Source: Candidatus Colicola coprequi (GTDB lineage Bacteria; Bacteroidota; Bacteroidia; Bacteroidales; Paludibacteraceae). Taken from it: a stretch of DNA of 8,791 nucleotides. Shown here piece by piece: positions 1-7,000 of the stretch; position 1 is the stretch's first letter, and each line of letters begins with the position of its first letter. The notes beneath the pieces were generated by a model. The model was not told the origin of the DNA. It made no database searches and worked only from the letters and a program-made list of their open reading frames with translations. A program made the translations under genes and the position numbers. The stretch lies in assembly GCA_018065765.1 (NCBI GenBank), contig JAGHSR010000049.1, positions 1 through 8,791 on the forward strand, in the 5' to 3' direction.

Positions 1-3000
1 GGCACGACACCTGCTTCGACCCACCATTTTGGTATGAGCGAACCTCTCACAACGAATGGCTTTACTCGTTTAGGTTATGCCTTCGCCGGTTGGGCAACCA
101 CAACCGACGGCGTGGTGGCATACACCGATGGACAGAATGTACAGGATTTGGCTACAACAGCGGGTTATACCTTCAACCTCTATGCCGTTTGGACGGCACA
201 GACTGTCAACTATACAGTCAACCACCAATGGATGAACTTGGATGGACTGACTTATACCAACCACGATACGGACACTCTTTCTGCTTTGAGCGGCACTGAG
301 GTTACTCCTTCCGTCAAAACATATAGTGGTTTTGTATCACCATCTTCACAAACGGTCACAGTGGCTGGCGATGGAAGCACTGAAGTTAATTACTACTACA
401 CCCGTATCAAGTATGACCTCAACTGGGACTTCAACGGTGGTTCGGTGCAAGCAGGGGCTTACACGTTGGCAGGTCAATATTTCTTCGAAGAACCTATCAC
501 AGTTCCTAATGTGGCTTACGCGGGATATAATCTCGCCGGATGGCTGCCTGCTACACCTACATTGATGCCTGACTCCAATGTCACCTATGTGGCTCAGTGG
601 ACTCCGGCAACCAACACCACGTATATAGTCAATCACTTCTGCCAGACTTTAGGCGGTACTTATCCTGCTACTCCTACCGAGTCCGATACTCTCGCGGGTA
701 CTACCGATGCTGAAGTGACTCCGGCGGTCAAGACCTACACCGGTTTTACAGCTCCCGTCACGCAGACGGTTACTATTGCAGCCGATGGCTCTACGGTGGT
801 TAATTACTATTACCTGCGCAATGCCTATACATTAACTTGGACTACCGATGGTGATCCGCTCGTCGGTTCTTACCTCTACGGCTTAGTGATGTACGAAACA
901 CCTATTGCTCAACCTGCTACCCCAACCAAGACTGGCTACACATTTGATACATGGACTCCTGCCGTAGCTGCTACCATGCCCGATTCCGATGTCACCTATA
1001 CGGCAACATGGATAGCTGATACCACCATCGCTTATACGGTAGAATACTACCGCGCTGACTTAACCGGCACGTATCCCGATACGCTCAAAGAAGTAGTGCT
1101 CAAGTACGATGGCACGGCAGATGCTGTCAAGACTGTCGTTCCCGAAAAATCCTACACAGGTTTCGTTACGCCTGCGGCTAAAAATGAGACCATTGCTGCC
1201 GATGGCTCTACTGTTATCCGCTTCGATTACGAACGTATGATTCCTACGTTGACATGGAATACGCTGGGTGGTACGATTGATAGTTCGTCACTATTCACCC
1301 CTGCCGGACCGGTTATCTACGAAACGCCTATTGTGGCTCCTGTAGGCGCTACGCGGGTGGGTTACGACTTCGTGGCGTGGACAGGCGTGCCTACCACAAT
1401 GCCGGATTCGGATGTCATCTGTGTGGCTACCTATACTCCTCGCAATGACACGAAATATACCGTTCTCCACTATCTCATGAATGAGAATGGAGTGGGCTAT
1501 ACACTCGATTCAACGCAGATCTTCCAAGGCACGACGGGTGATACCATCACACCGGATACACTCATCTACGAGGGATTCATTTCTCCGGTTCGTCTTAGCG
1601 ATACTATCGCTGCCGATGGTTCTACGACTATCACCTATGAATACGTGCGCGTAACGCACACGCTCACGTGGGTGATGAATGGTGGTACACCGGATGCTTC
1701 TATCCCATATACAGCCGCCGGCACGCAATTCTATGGTATTTCTATTGTGGCTCCTGTTGTTTCCAAAGTCGGTTATGACTTTGCTGCATGGACACCGGTT
1801 GTTCCTGCTTTGATGCCGGATTCAGATGTTACCTTCTCAGCTACTTTTACTCCGCGCACCGATACCAAATATACCGTTCAGCACTTGCTGATGAATACGG
1901 ATGGCGTGGGGTATCTGCTCGACTCAACGCAGATCTTCCAAGGCACGACGGGTGATAGCATCACACCGGATACACTCATCTACGAGGGCTTCGTTTCTCC
2001 GGCTCGTCTCAGCGATACTATCGCTGCCGATGGTTCTACTCTGATTCGCTACTATTACGACCGCAGGCAGTACGATATTACCTTCAACAACTGGAACGAT
2101 ACCACACTCGAAGTGGTGCCTACCTATTATGGTACACTGCCGATACCTACCATTCTGCCTACCAAGGATAGCACCATCCAATTTGTTTATACATTTGCCG
2201 GTTGGGATCCGGAATTAGTGATTACCACCCGCGATACGACCTATACGGCTACCTTCACCGAAGAGGTGCGCCAATATCCTGTCACTTTCTACAACTACGA
2301 TAGTGTTACCGTCGTTCTAGACACGATGGTTATGTATGGTAATACGCCATCCTGCTCCATCATCCCGACACGCGACTCGGATGCACGATATGATTTCCAA
2401 TTCCGTGAATGGTCGCCTGCTATCGTTCCTGTCAGCGGAGAAACCAATTACTACGCTGTCTATGACTCAATCATCGTTTGGTACAATGTCCACTTCGTCA
2501 ACTACGATGGTGCACCTGTCTTCGATACCGTTGTACACTATGGCGACACGGCTTCGTGTCCCGTCATACCGACGCGTGACGCGGATGCACAATTCACCTA
2601 CGTATTCAATTCCTGGAACCCGCTGGTTGACACCACCACCATCGTTTGCGATACCGTCTTCACGGCTTGCTACGATTCAGTGCTCAACGATTATGTGATT
2701 CGCTTCCTCAATGATAAGGATACACTGCAGGTAGATACACTCGACTATGGTACTCTTCCCGTTTATACCGGTCTTGTTCCTGAGCGCGACTCCACGGCAG
2801 AGTTCTCCTATATCTTCCGCGATTGGTCGCCTGTTATTGATACCGTTCGTGGTGAACAAGACTATCATGCCGACTACGACTCTATTCGCAATAAGTACCT
2901 CATCCGTTTCGTCAATTGGAACGACACATTACTCCAGCAGGATTCTGTCCTCTATGGTGACATGCCTGTTTACAACGAGGCTCTGTATGGCATACCGCAC

Positions 3001-3681
3001 AAAGATACCACCGACCACTTCAATTATCAGTTTGCCGGTTGGGATCCTGTCATTGCTCCGGTTGTGGGACCCGAAAAGTATGTCGCTCTCTATGACTCGC
3101 TCATCAACCCTGACGAGTGCTGGTGTGACTCAGCGCCTGCAGTCGAACTCTATGAGTGGCTGCTCATTCTTGACGCACGTGCGCTCCACAATATGGGATA
3201 CAAGTTCTCCGATGCAGATGTCTATTGGTTCCAAACGACCGGCGATAATTATGAACCTGCCGATACATTAGGAACACCACTCAACGCTCGCAAGGACATT
3301 CTTATATCTACAGGGTACTACTTCACCAACGACAAACCACTGACCGGAACGGGGGCTTACTACGCTGAGATTATTCTGCCACAACCGCAGGATTCGTCAC
3401 AACTCTGTCAAGACTTTATGCGTACTGCTCCATTCCTCTTCTCTCCATCCAAACTGCTGCTTGCTCCAAGTCTGGTGACTAAGAACGAACCGATTCGCTT
3501 GTATGGCTTGCACGAAGGGGAAACGGCTACTTTGCAGATATTCACCGCTACCGGTCAACTCGTTGCAACCTACACAACGGAGGCTGGTTTCTACGAGTGG
3601 ACGAATGCCATCGCCGGAACATACATTATTCACGTAAACTCCGAATCGTTCAACGAAACGTTTAAGTATATTGTCAAATAA
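1..3681 (+). CDS. T9SS-exported multi-repeat surface protein (InlB B-repeat/MucBP-like), 5' partial
   Basis: The reading frame is open from base 1, so the ATG at 34 is probably internal and the true start lies outside the window. Counting from that Met, residues 1-56 are the end of an InlB B-repeat (Flg_new) module (GYAFAGW ... AVWTA). Then MucBP-like modules (about 59-124, 196-262, 332-401, 473-539, 611-677; each ending DGST...YYY or similar) alternate with Flg_new modules (about 127-192, 265-327, 403-470, 541-608; each with MPDSDV or MPDSNV). Five shorter InlB-like repeats follow (about 679-1026), each with a late aromatic W-x-P. Residues 1027-1135 form an Ig-like region with a CWC motif. 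Residues about 1142-1215 match the type A T9SS sorting domain (LQIFTATGQLV, AGTYIIHV, ending FKYIVK), which is cleaved on export to the cell surface. There is no LPXTG anchor. Inference: a stalk-like adhesin or surface protein; the functional head, if any, is upstream of the window. Confidence 0.9.
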   Translation, partial: GTTPASTHHFGMSEPLTTNGFTRLGYAFAGWATTTDGVVAYTDGQNVQDLATTAGYTFNLYAVWTAQTVNYTVNHQWMNLDGLTYTNHDTDTLSALSGTEVTPSVKTYSGFVSPSSQTVTVAGDGSTEVNYYYTRIKYDLNWDFNGGSVQAGAYTLAGQYFFEEPITVPNVAYAGYNLAGWLPATPTLMPDSNVTYVAQWTPATNTTYIVNHFCQTLGGTYPATPTESDTLAGTTDAEVTPAVKTYTGFTAPVTQTVTIAADGSTVVNYYYLRNAYTLTWTTDGDPLVGSYLYGLVMYETPIAQPATPTKTGYTFDTWTPAVAATMPDSDVTYTATWIADTTIAYTVEYYRADLTGTYPDTLKEVVLKYDGTADAVKTVVPEKSYTGFVTPAAKNETIAADGSTVIRFDYERMIPTLTWNTLGGTIDSSSLFTPAGPVIYETPIVAPVGATRVGYDFVAWTGVPTTMPDSDVICVATYTPRNDTKYTVLHYLMNENGVGYTLDSTQIFQGTTGDTITPDTLIYEGFISPVRLSDTIAADGSTTITYEYVRVTHTLTWVMNGGTPDASIPYTAAGTQFYGISIVAPVVSKVGYDFAAWTPVVPALMPDSDVTFSATFTPRTDTKYTVQHLLMNTDGVGYLLDSTQIFQGTTGDSITPDTLIYEGFVSPARLSDTIAADGSTLIRYYYDRRQYDITFNNWNDTTLEVVPTYYGTLPIPTILPTKDSTIQFVYTFAGWDPELVITTRDTTYTATFTEEVRQYPVTFYNYDSVTVVLDTMVMYGNTPSCSIIPTRDSDARYDFQFREWSPAIVPVSGETNYYAVYDSIIVWYNVHFVNYDGAPVFDTVVHYGDTASCPVIPTRDADAQFTYVFNSWNPLVDTTTIVCDTVFTACYDSVLNDYVIRFLNDKDTLQVDTLDYGTLPVYTGLVPERDSTAEFSYIFRDWSPVIDTVRGEQDYHADYDSIRNKYLIRFVNWNDTLLQQDSVLYGDMPVYNEALYGIPHKDTTDHFNYQFAGWDPVIAPVVGPEKYVALYDSLINPDECWCDSAPAVELYEWLLILDARALHNMGYKFSDADVYWFQTTGDNYEPADTLGTPLNARKDILISTGYYFTNDKPLTGTGAYYAEIILPQPQDSSQLCQDFMRTAPFLFSPSKLLLAPSLVTKNEPIRLYGLHEGETATLQIFTATGQLVATYTTEAGFYEWTNAIAGTYIIHVNSESFNETFKYIVK
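1510..2039 (+). repeat. Near-identical intragenic DNA repeat, two 116-bp copies 414 bp apart
   Basis: Positions 1510-1625 and 1924-2039 align without gaps, with 5 mismatches in 116 bases by my reading. The offset is 414 bp, exactly 138 codons, which is one MucBP-like plus one Flg_new module. Three mismatches give amino-acid changes that are visible in the protein (T/S, I/V and V/A) and the others are silent. The other modules are alike in protein but not in DNA. This suggests a recent duplication or gene conversion within the gene. Confidence 0.9.
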
Positions 3682-3712
3682 TCCTCAATAAATCTGAAAA
3701 CTAACGACTGAT

Positions 3713-4723
3713 ATGAAAAAACTATTTTTGATTATATGTCTTATGCCATGCGTCCTCTTACATGCACAGGAGGAGCAGGGGGTGGTAACCGATCAGAGGC
3801 AATCCAAACGTCCACTCATTGACATGAGCAACATTGAACACGGTTTCTTATTTTCCTTGCGTGGCGGTTATGCTTCGTTCATGCCCAAACTTATCAGTAT
3901 AGACAAATCCGAAATGAAAGGCGGAGCTGGCTTCGATGCGATGTTCGACTTCCAATATACCTTCTTCTTCAAACCCTACGGACGTATCATTCCCCCATAC
4001 TATCTGGGCGTTTCTACCGGTTTGTCCTTCGGCTATGCAGAAAGCGGTATTCATGGCAAACCCGACTATTCGTATAGTACTTCCGATGTATTGGGCAATC
4101 CCATTGACTACCATATCTATGCTGAATCCCTCAAGGAACGAAATAGCGAGTTCTTGCTGGAAATCCCCATCCTCTTTACATTCTATGAAAAAGGATTTAT
4201 GCTCAATACCGGTTTCAAACTCGACTTCCCCTTTGTGCATTCTTACCGCTCCACCTTGGATAATCTCAGCATAGATGCTCTATATCCTTCCTATGTTGAT
4301 GATGGAACAATTATGCACAACAAACTGATTACGGGCTGTCCTCCATCGGATCATTTTACTCAAAAGGGTTCATGGGTAGGCTCTATGTTCAATCTTCTCT
4401 ATACGGTAGATGCCAGTTATTTTTGGAAAATCAAGTTTGGTAAGATTGGTCTCGGTGCGTACTTTGACATCGCCCTATTCAACACCTATAAACGCCAAGA
4501 CGCTTATACATCCTTCGTGAATATCGAGCAGATTGGTGCGCGCAAGGGGGAAAATGGAATCCTCCCCCCTCAGGTCAAAATCCAGTCCGCTACTCAAGGC
4601 TTTGCTCAAAAAATGGGGTATTTCGATGTCGGCATCAAACTCTCTTACTCGTTTGGCTATTACGAACTTACCAAAAAACAGGACGCCTTAGATGCACACG
4701 ATTGGGCAGAGGAATTGAAGTAG
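3713..4723 (+). CDS. Outer-membrane beta-barrel protein with signal peptide
   Basis: The product is 336 residues. It starts with a clear Sec signal peptide (MKKLFLIICLMPCVLLHAQ, cleavage likely after HAQ). The mature part has many short amphipathic stretches with alternating aromatic residues, such as the segments around FLFSLRGGYASF, YYLGVSTGLSFGYAESG, EFLLEIPILFTF and FDVGIKLSYSFGYYEL, which is typical of outer-membrane beta-barrels in Bacteroidota. After the last probable strand comes a charged tail of about 15 residues, so the protein does not end in the usual terminal aromatic. It begins 31 bp after the T9SS cargo gene with no promoter seen between them, so the two are probably co-transcribed. 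PorP/SprF-family barrels often sit beside T9SS cargo, but I do not see that family's motifs here, so the family is left open. It may be a porin-like or PorT-like barrel that anchors or assists the upstream protein. The ATG is supported by the signal peptide. Confidence 0.8.
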   Translation: MKKLFLIICLMPCVLLHAQEEQGVVTDQRQSKRPLIDMSNIEHGFLFSLRGGYASFMPKLISIDKSEMKGGAGFDAMFDFQYTFFFKPYGRIIPPYYLGVSTGLSFGYAESGIHGKPDYSYSTSDVLGNPIDYHIYAESLKERNSEFLLEIPILFTFYEKGFMLNTGFKLDFPFVHSYRSTLDNLSIDALYPSYVDDGTIMHNKLITGCPPSDHFTQKGSWVGSMFNLLYTVDASYFWKIKFGKIGLGAYFDIALFNTYKRQDAYTSFVNIEQIGARKGENGILPPQVKIQSATQGFAQKMGYFDVGIKLSYSFGYYELTKKQDALDAHDWAEELK

Positions 4724-4748
4724 TCACTATTATGTGTTTTGCGTTCAG

Positions 4749-4806
4749 CATTTTTCACTTTTGTATTTAGCATTTTGTATTCATCATTTTGCACTTTATG
4801 CATTTT
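4749..4806 (+). repeat. Degenerate CATTTT motif array
   Basis: CATTTT occurs at 4749, 4771, 4785 and 4801, with spacings of 22, 14 and 16 bp, mostly inside a looser GCATTTT(T/G)(C/T)A unit. It is A+T-rich and degenerate, so it may be simple low-complexity spacer. It matters mainly because inverse copies lie on the far side of the central repeat. Confidence 0.5.
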
Positions 4807-4807
4807 T

Positions 4808-4882
4808 CAAAATGTTCCACGCACGGGTAAATTACGGGTGGATTACGGGTGGATAGCGTGACAAAAAGCGTGGAACATTTTG
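4808..4882. repeat. Perfect 15-bp inverted repeat with 45-nt loop
   Basis: The left arm 4808-4822 (CAAAATGTTCCACGC) is the exact reverse complement of the right arm 4868-4882. Outside it, 4795-4802 (TTTATGCA) pairs with 4891-4898, and 4786-4793 (ATTTTGCA) pairs with 4906-4913, giving nested arms over 4786-4913. The GCGTG at 4856-4860 is a second possible partner for the left arm's inner end. A T-rich but interrupted stretch follows on the + strand. A terminator role is possible but weak given the 45-nt loop; a protein-binding site or small mobile-element relic is equally open. Confidence 0.85.
4823..4855 (+). repeat. Three tandem 11-bp repeats
   Basis: Three consecutive 11-mers fill most of the loop of the inverted repeat: ACGGGTAAATT (4823), ACGGGTGGATT (4834) and ACGGGTGGATA (4845). 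Copies 2 and 3 differ at one base and copies 1 and 2 at two. The 11-bp period is about one helical turn, so the same DNA face is repeated, as in iteron-like or cooperative protein-binding sites. No function is known from the sequence. Confidence 0.85.
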
Positions 4883-4926
4883 TGTTTTCGTGCATAAAAA
4901 TAGGATGCAAAATAGACGATTTTATC

Positions 4927-4935
4927 TGTGCATAA
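4927..4935 (-). other. DnaA-box-like 9-mer (TTATGCACA)
   Basis: The minus strand reads TTATGCACA, an exact fit to the general DnaA-box consensus TTATNCACA. Weaker relatives lie nearby: TTATGCACG (minus, 4889-4897), TTATGCATT (plus, 4796-4804) and TTATGCAAA (minus, 4988-4996). These could be chance products of the A/T-rich repeats, so this is a sequence match only. Confidence 0.35.
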
Positions 4936-4970
4936 CAAAATCTAAACAGGGCAAAAAACATATATTCTTA

Positions 4971-4990
4971 AAATAAAGTAAACTTTATTT
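4971..4990. promoter_or_regulatory. Operator-like palindrome overlapping the -33 element
   Basis: AAATAAAGT (4971-4979) and ACTTTATTT (4982-4990) are perfect inverted 9-mers separated by AA. The right arm overlaps the TTTG -33 element of the downstream promoter. A dimeric regulator bound here would be placed to block or assist RNA polymerase. It does not match a Fur box or another operator that I recognise. Confidence 0.5.
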
Positions 4991-5019
4991 GCATAACCCA
5001 AGAAAATGTTGTACCTTTG
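4988..5019 (+). promoter_or_regulatory. Bacteroidota-type promoter (TTTG / TACCTTTG)
   Basis: TTTG at 4988-4991 and TACCTTTG at 5012-5019 are 20 bp apart and fit the Bacteroides sigma-ABfr consensus (TTTG at -33, TAnnTTTG at -7). Transcription would begin a few bases after 5019, around 5023-5026. That leaves a short leader of roughly 20 nt before the TTG start at 5043. Confidence 0.8.
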
Positions 5020-5025
5020 TGCGCT

Positions 5026-5032
5026 GAAAGGA
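5026..5032 (+). promoter_or_regulatory. Possible ribosome binding site (GAAAGGA)
   Basis: The purine-rich GAAAGGA lies 10 nt before the TTG at 5043 but only 1 nt before the TTG at 5034, so it favours the 5043 start. It falls at or just after the predicted transcription start. Confidence 0.45.
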
Positions 5033-5042
5033 TTTGTGCCTT

Positions 5043-6959
5043 TTGAAACGCACATTGTTCATAGTGTTTTTGCTGCTTCCCGCCCTTCTGGGGTGGGCGA
5101 ATGAGACGTGTATCGTCGAGATTACTCCCACCAAGAAGATTATCCATGTGGATCAACTCGGCATGTCAGACAATGCCGGTGTGCTGGATGTGCTGGAAAT
5201 GATGCCAGAGTTACTTAGTCGCGGCACATCGTTCATCCTATCCAATTTCTCCATCCAAATTGACAACAAAGATGTCGGACAAGCACGCGATGTCGTGTTG
5301 ATGCAAACACGTCTTGCCGAAGTGGAAAAGATAGAGATTACTACTTCTCCCACCTCCAGCGAACAGCTTAATGGAACGGGTGGTGTCATCAATATCATTC
5401 TCAAACCTGTTAGTAAAGAAGGCGTAAGCGGAAGCGTCCTGCTGGATGCTTCCACCGGTTGGGACGTACAACCCAGCGTGATACTCAATTACCGAAAAAA
5501 TAAGTTCGTCCTCCGATCTTCACTCATGATGGAGTATTATCGTCCTACCTCATATAGTCAAAGCACTACCACAGAGCCGTTTTCCTCCACTACTCAGCAA
5601 GATACATCTGTACAGAGTTTTAAGCAAGAGACGGCTAAATTGTACATGATTTACAATTTTACGGAGCGCGACCAGCTGAAAGCTCATGTCTGGGAAACAT
5701 TTGACATGAACGCCAGCACCATGCAATCGGGGTTGACCACACTGACCGACGTGACTGCTGAATACGATAGTGGATTGCCCCTACTGCGAAAGACCCTCTA
5801 TCAGAAATCCACAATAGCCAACAGCCGAAACTTAATGGCAGAGGCAAATGTGGAGTACACCCATCAGTATCGACGCGGAGGTAAATTGGAGGTCGAAGGT
5901 TCATACAACTACAGCAACAAACAATACTCCAGTTCGGCCCAGCAGCGTCCTCTCTTCTTGATAGGCGGAAATACGGTCTTTGATACCACTATCACCCAAG
6001 CGCCACACCAACTGCGCGGTACTATCAAGAGTATCCATCAGTTGCTTCCTGCCTCTTCTCTACATCATCTGAAACTGGAGTGGGGTGCCAATGCAACTTA
6101 TACGTTCGGCCAATCCTCACAATACAACATGATGGCATACGGCGCGCCGGATGAATTTGACTCATCCACCGACCAACGAACCTTGTACGCATCCCCCTAT
6201 ATGCAGTGGGACTATACCTACGATAGGTGGACCGTACGGTTGGGCGCGCGCTATCAATACTACAACGTGACTACGTATATCCATCAAACGCACCACTACA
6301 TCTCCTCTGCCGATTCGTTGCACGCTGCTAACCATTGTGCTACTGCCAACGCCAGTGTCGGCTGCAGAGTGGCTGACGGACACCATTTGCGCTTGCTCGC
6401 TGCACGAAACATCATACGCAACGGTGCAAATATTGTTCCTGTTCATAATGCCGAACTGAATTATATCTTCGACTATCAAATTCCTCAACATCAAGTGGTT
6501 ACCAATTTCGGCTTGCAGTACATCAATACACAAATGCCTGCGCAAACCGACCATGTCTTATCCGTGAACGCGCAGGTCTTCTATCGCCACAGTTTCTTCT
6601 CAATGGCTTTTGCGGGAAATGTCTATGCCAAGGAGGAAACATCGCCTACTGACCACGCATGGGGTACCTACTTCAACCTCAGTTGGACACCTATTTTTTC
6701 GTTCCGCAACCAGTGGACATTGTCCGCTAAACTGCTCTATAATTCCGCCATCAAGACTTGGTCAGCCGACTATGGTGACTGCTTCTTTACACAACTGCGA
6801 CTTAGCAAAGATATAGGAGCCTGGAACCTCCATGTCGCATTGAGCGATATTCTGGATTACCAAAGTTTTGATACGATACGCGAGGGAGATCGCACCGCAA
6901 CACAAACATACGACCTTTATCCGCGCTCGCTACTGATTGGTGCTGCGTACAAATTTTAG
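5043..6959 (+). CDS. TonB-dependent receptor-like outer-membrane protein (OMP beta-barrel family), TTG start
   Basis: No ATG precedes the conserved part, and an in-frame stop lies at 5025. TTG at 5043 gives a good signal peptide (MKRTLFIVFLLLPALLGWA, cleavage likely before NE) and suitable RBS spacing; TTG at 5034 would add three residues. With the 5043 start the protein has 638 residues. Residues about 22-115 form a plug domain, ending in the hallmark EKIEITTSPTS ... GTGGVINIILKP (G111-K121 core) seen in TonB-dependent receptors of the PF14905-like barrel group. Residues about 125-638 are a beta-barrel with aromatic-rich strands, ending in AAYKF with the terminal Phe typical of barrel assembly signals. 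The N-terminal carboxypeptidase-like domain common in Bacteroidota homologues is absent and I see no clear TonB box, so energised import is uncertain. The substrate is unknown. It has its own promoter and a candidate operator just upstream. Confidence 0.85.
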   Translation: MKRTLFIVFLLLPALLGWANETCIVEITPTKKIIHVDQLGMSDNAGVLDVLEMMPELLSRGTSFILSNFSIQIDNKDVGQARDVVLMQTRLAEVEKIEITTSPTSSEQLNGTGGVINIILKPVSKEGVSGSVLLDASTGWDVQPSVILNYRKNKFVLRSSLMMEYYRPTSYSQSTTTEPFSSTTQQDTSVQSFKQETAKLYMIYNFTERDQLKAHVWETFDMNASTMQSGLTTLTDVTAEYDSGLPLLRKTLYQKSTIANSRNLMAEANVEYTHQYRRGGKLEVEGSYNYSNKQYSSSAQQRPLFLIGGNTVFDTTITQAPHQLRGTIKSIHQLLPASSLHHLKLEWGANATYTFGQSSQYNMMAYGAPDEFDSSTDQRTLYASPYMQWDYTYDRWTVRLGARYQYYNVTTYIHQTHHYISSADSLHAANHCATANASVGCRVADGHHLRLLAARNIIRNGANIVPVHNAELNYIFDYQIPQHQVVTNFGLQYINTQMPAQTDHVLSVNAQVFYRHSFFSMAFAGNVYAKEETSPTDHAWGTYFNLSWTPIFSFRNQWTLSAKLLYNSAIKTWSADYGDCFFTQLRLSKDIGAWNLHVALSDILDYQSFDTIREGDRTATQTYDLYPRSLLIGAAYKF

Positions 6960-7000
6960 ACAACAAAGACTATTAAATATTTCAAAATAATCAAATCATC

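Larger units (their letters stand above)
4724..5033. other. A+T-rich structured intergenic region
   Basis: No credible gene lies here; the one small minus-strand frame (4767-4961) simply reads through the repeats. The left half carries recurring CATTTT motifs. The middle carries an inverted repeat enclosing three 11-bp tandem repeats. The right half carries inverse copies of the A/T motif (TGCATAAA, TGCAAAAT), a DnaA-box-like 9-mer, a palindrome and the promoter of the next gene. Seen as a whole it is roughly symmetrical about 4845. No strong intrinsic terminator was found after the upstream gene. Confidence 0.75.

Noticed and set aside
34..36. ATG as the true start of the repeat protein
   Set aside because: The frame is open back to base 1 and encodes plausible repeat sequence (GTTPASTHHFG) before this Met, within an Flg_new module; there is no signal peptide at this Met.
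1924..2181. Minus-strand frames opposite the repeat gene
   Set aside because: They are shadows of the strong plus-strand coding frame; two similar minus frames (also 1510-1728) arise only because the underlying DNA is duplicated.
3713..3772. Lipoprotein signal in the 336-residue barrel (Cys near residue 13)
   Set aside because: The cysteine lies in the hydrophobic core without a proper lipobox; a type I cleavage after HAQ fits better.
4823..4855. CRISPR-like array
   Set aside because: The units are 11 bp and directly adjacent, with no spacers and no cas genes in the window.
4808..4890. Intrinsic terminator after the surface operon
   Set aside because: The loop is 45 nt and the following T run is interrupted (TGTTTTCG), so it is not a typical terminator; kept only as an inverted repeat.
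4767..4961. 64-codon minus-strand frame in the intergenic region
   Set aside because: It reads through the inverted and tandem repeats, has low-complexity composition, and has no promoter or recognisable motif.
6960..7000. Promoter for the carboxyltransferase gene
   Set aside because: The 41-bp gap is A+T-rich but shows no TTTG / TAnnTTTG pair; a promoter inside the upstream gene or read-through cannot be told apart.
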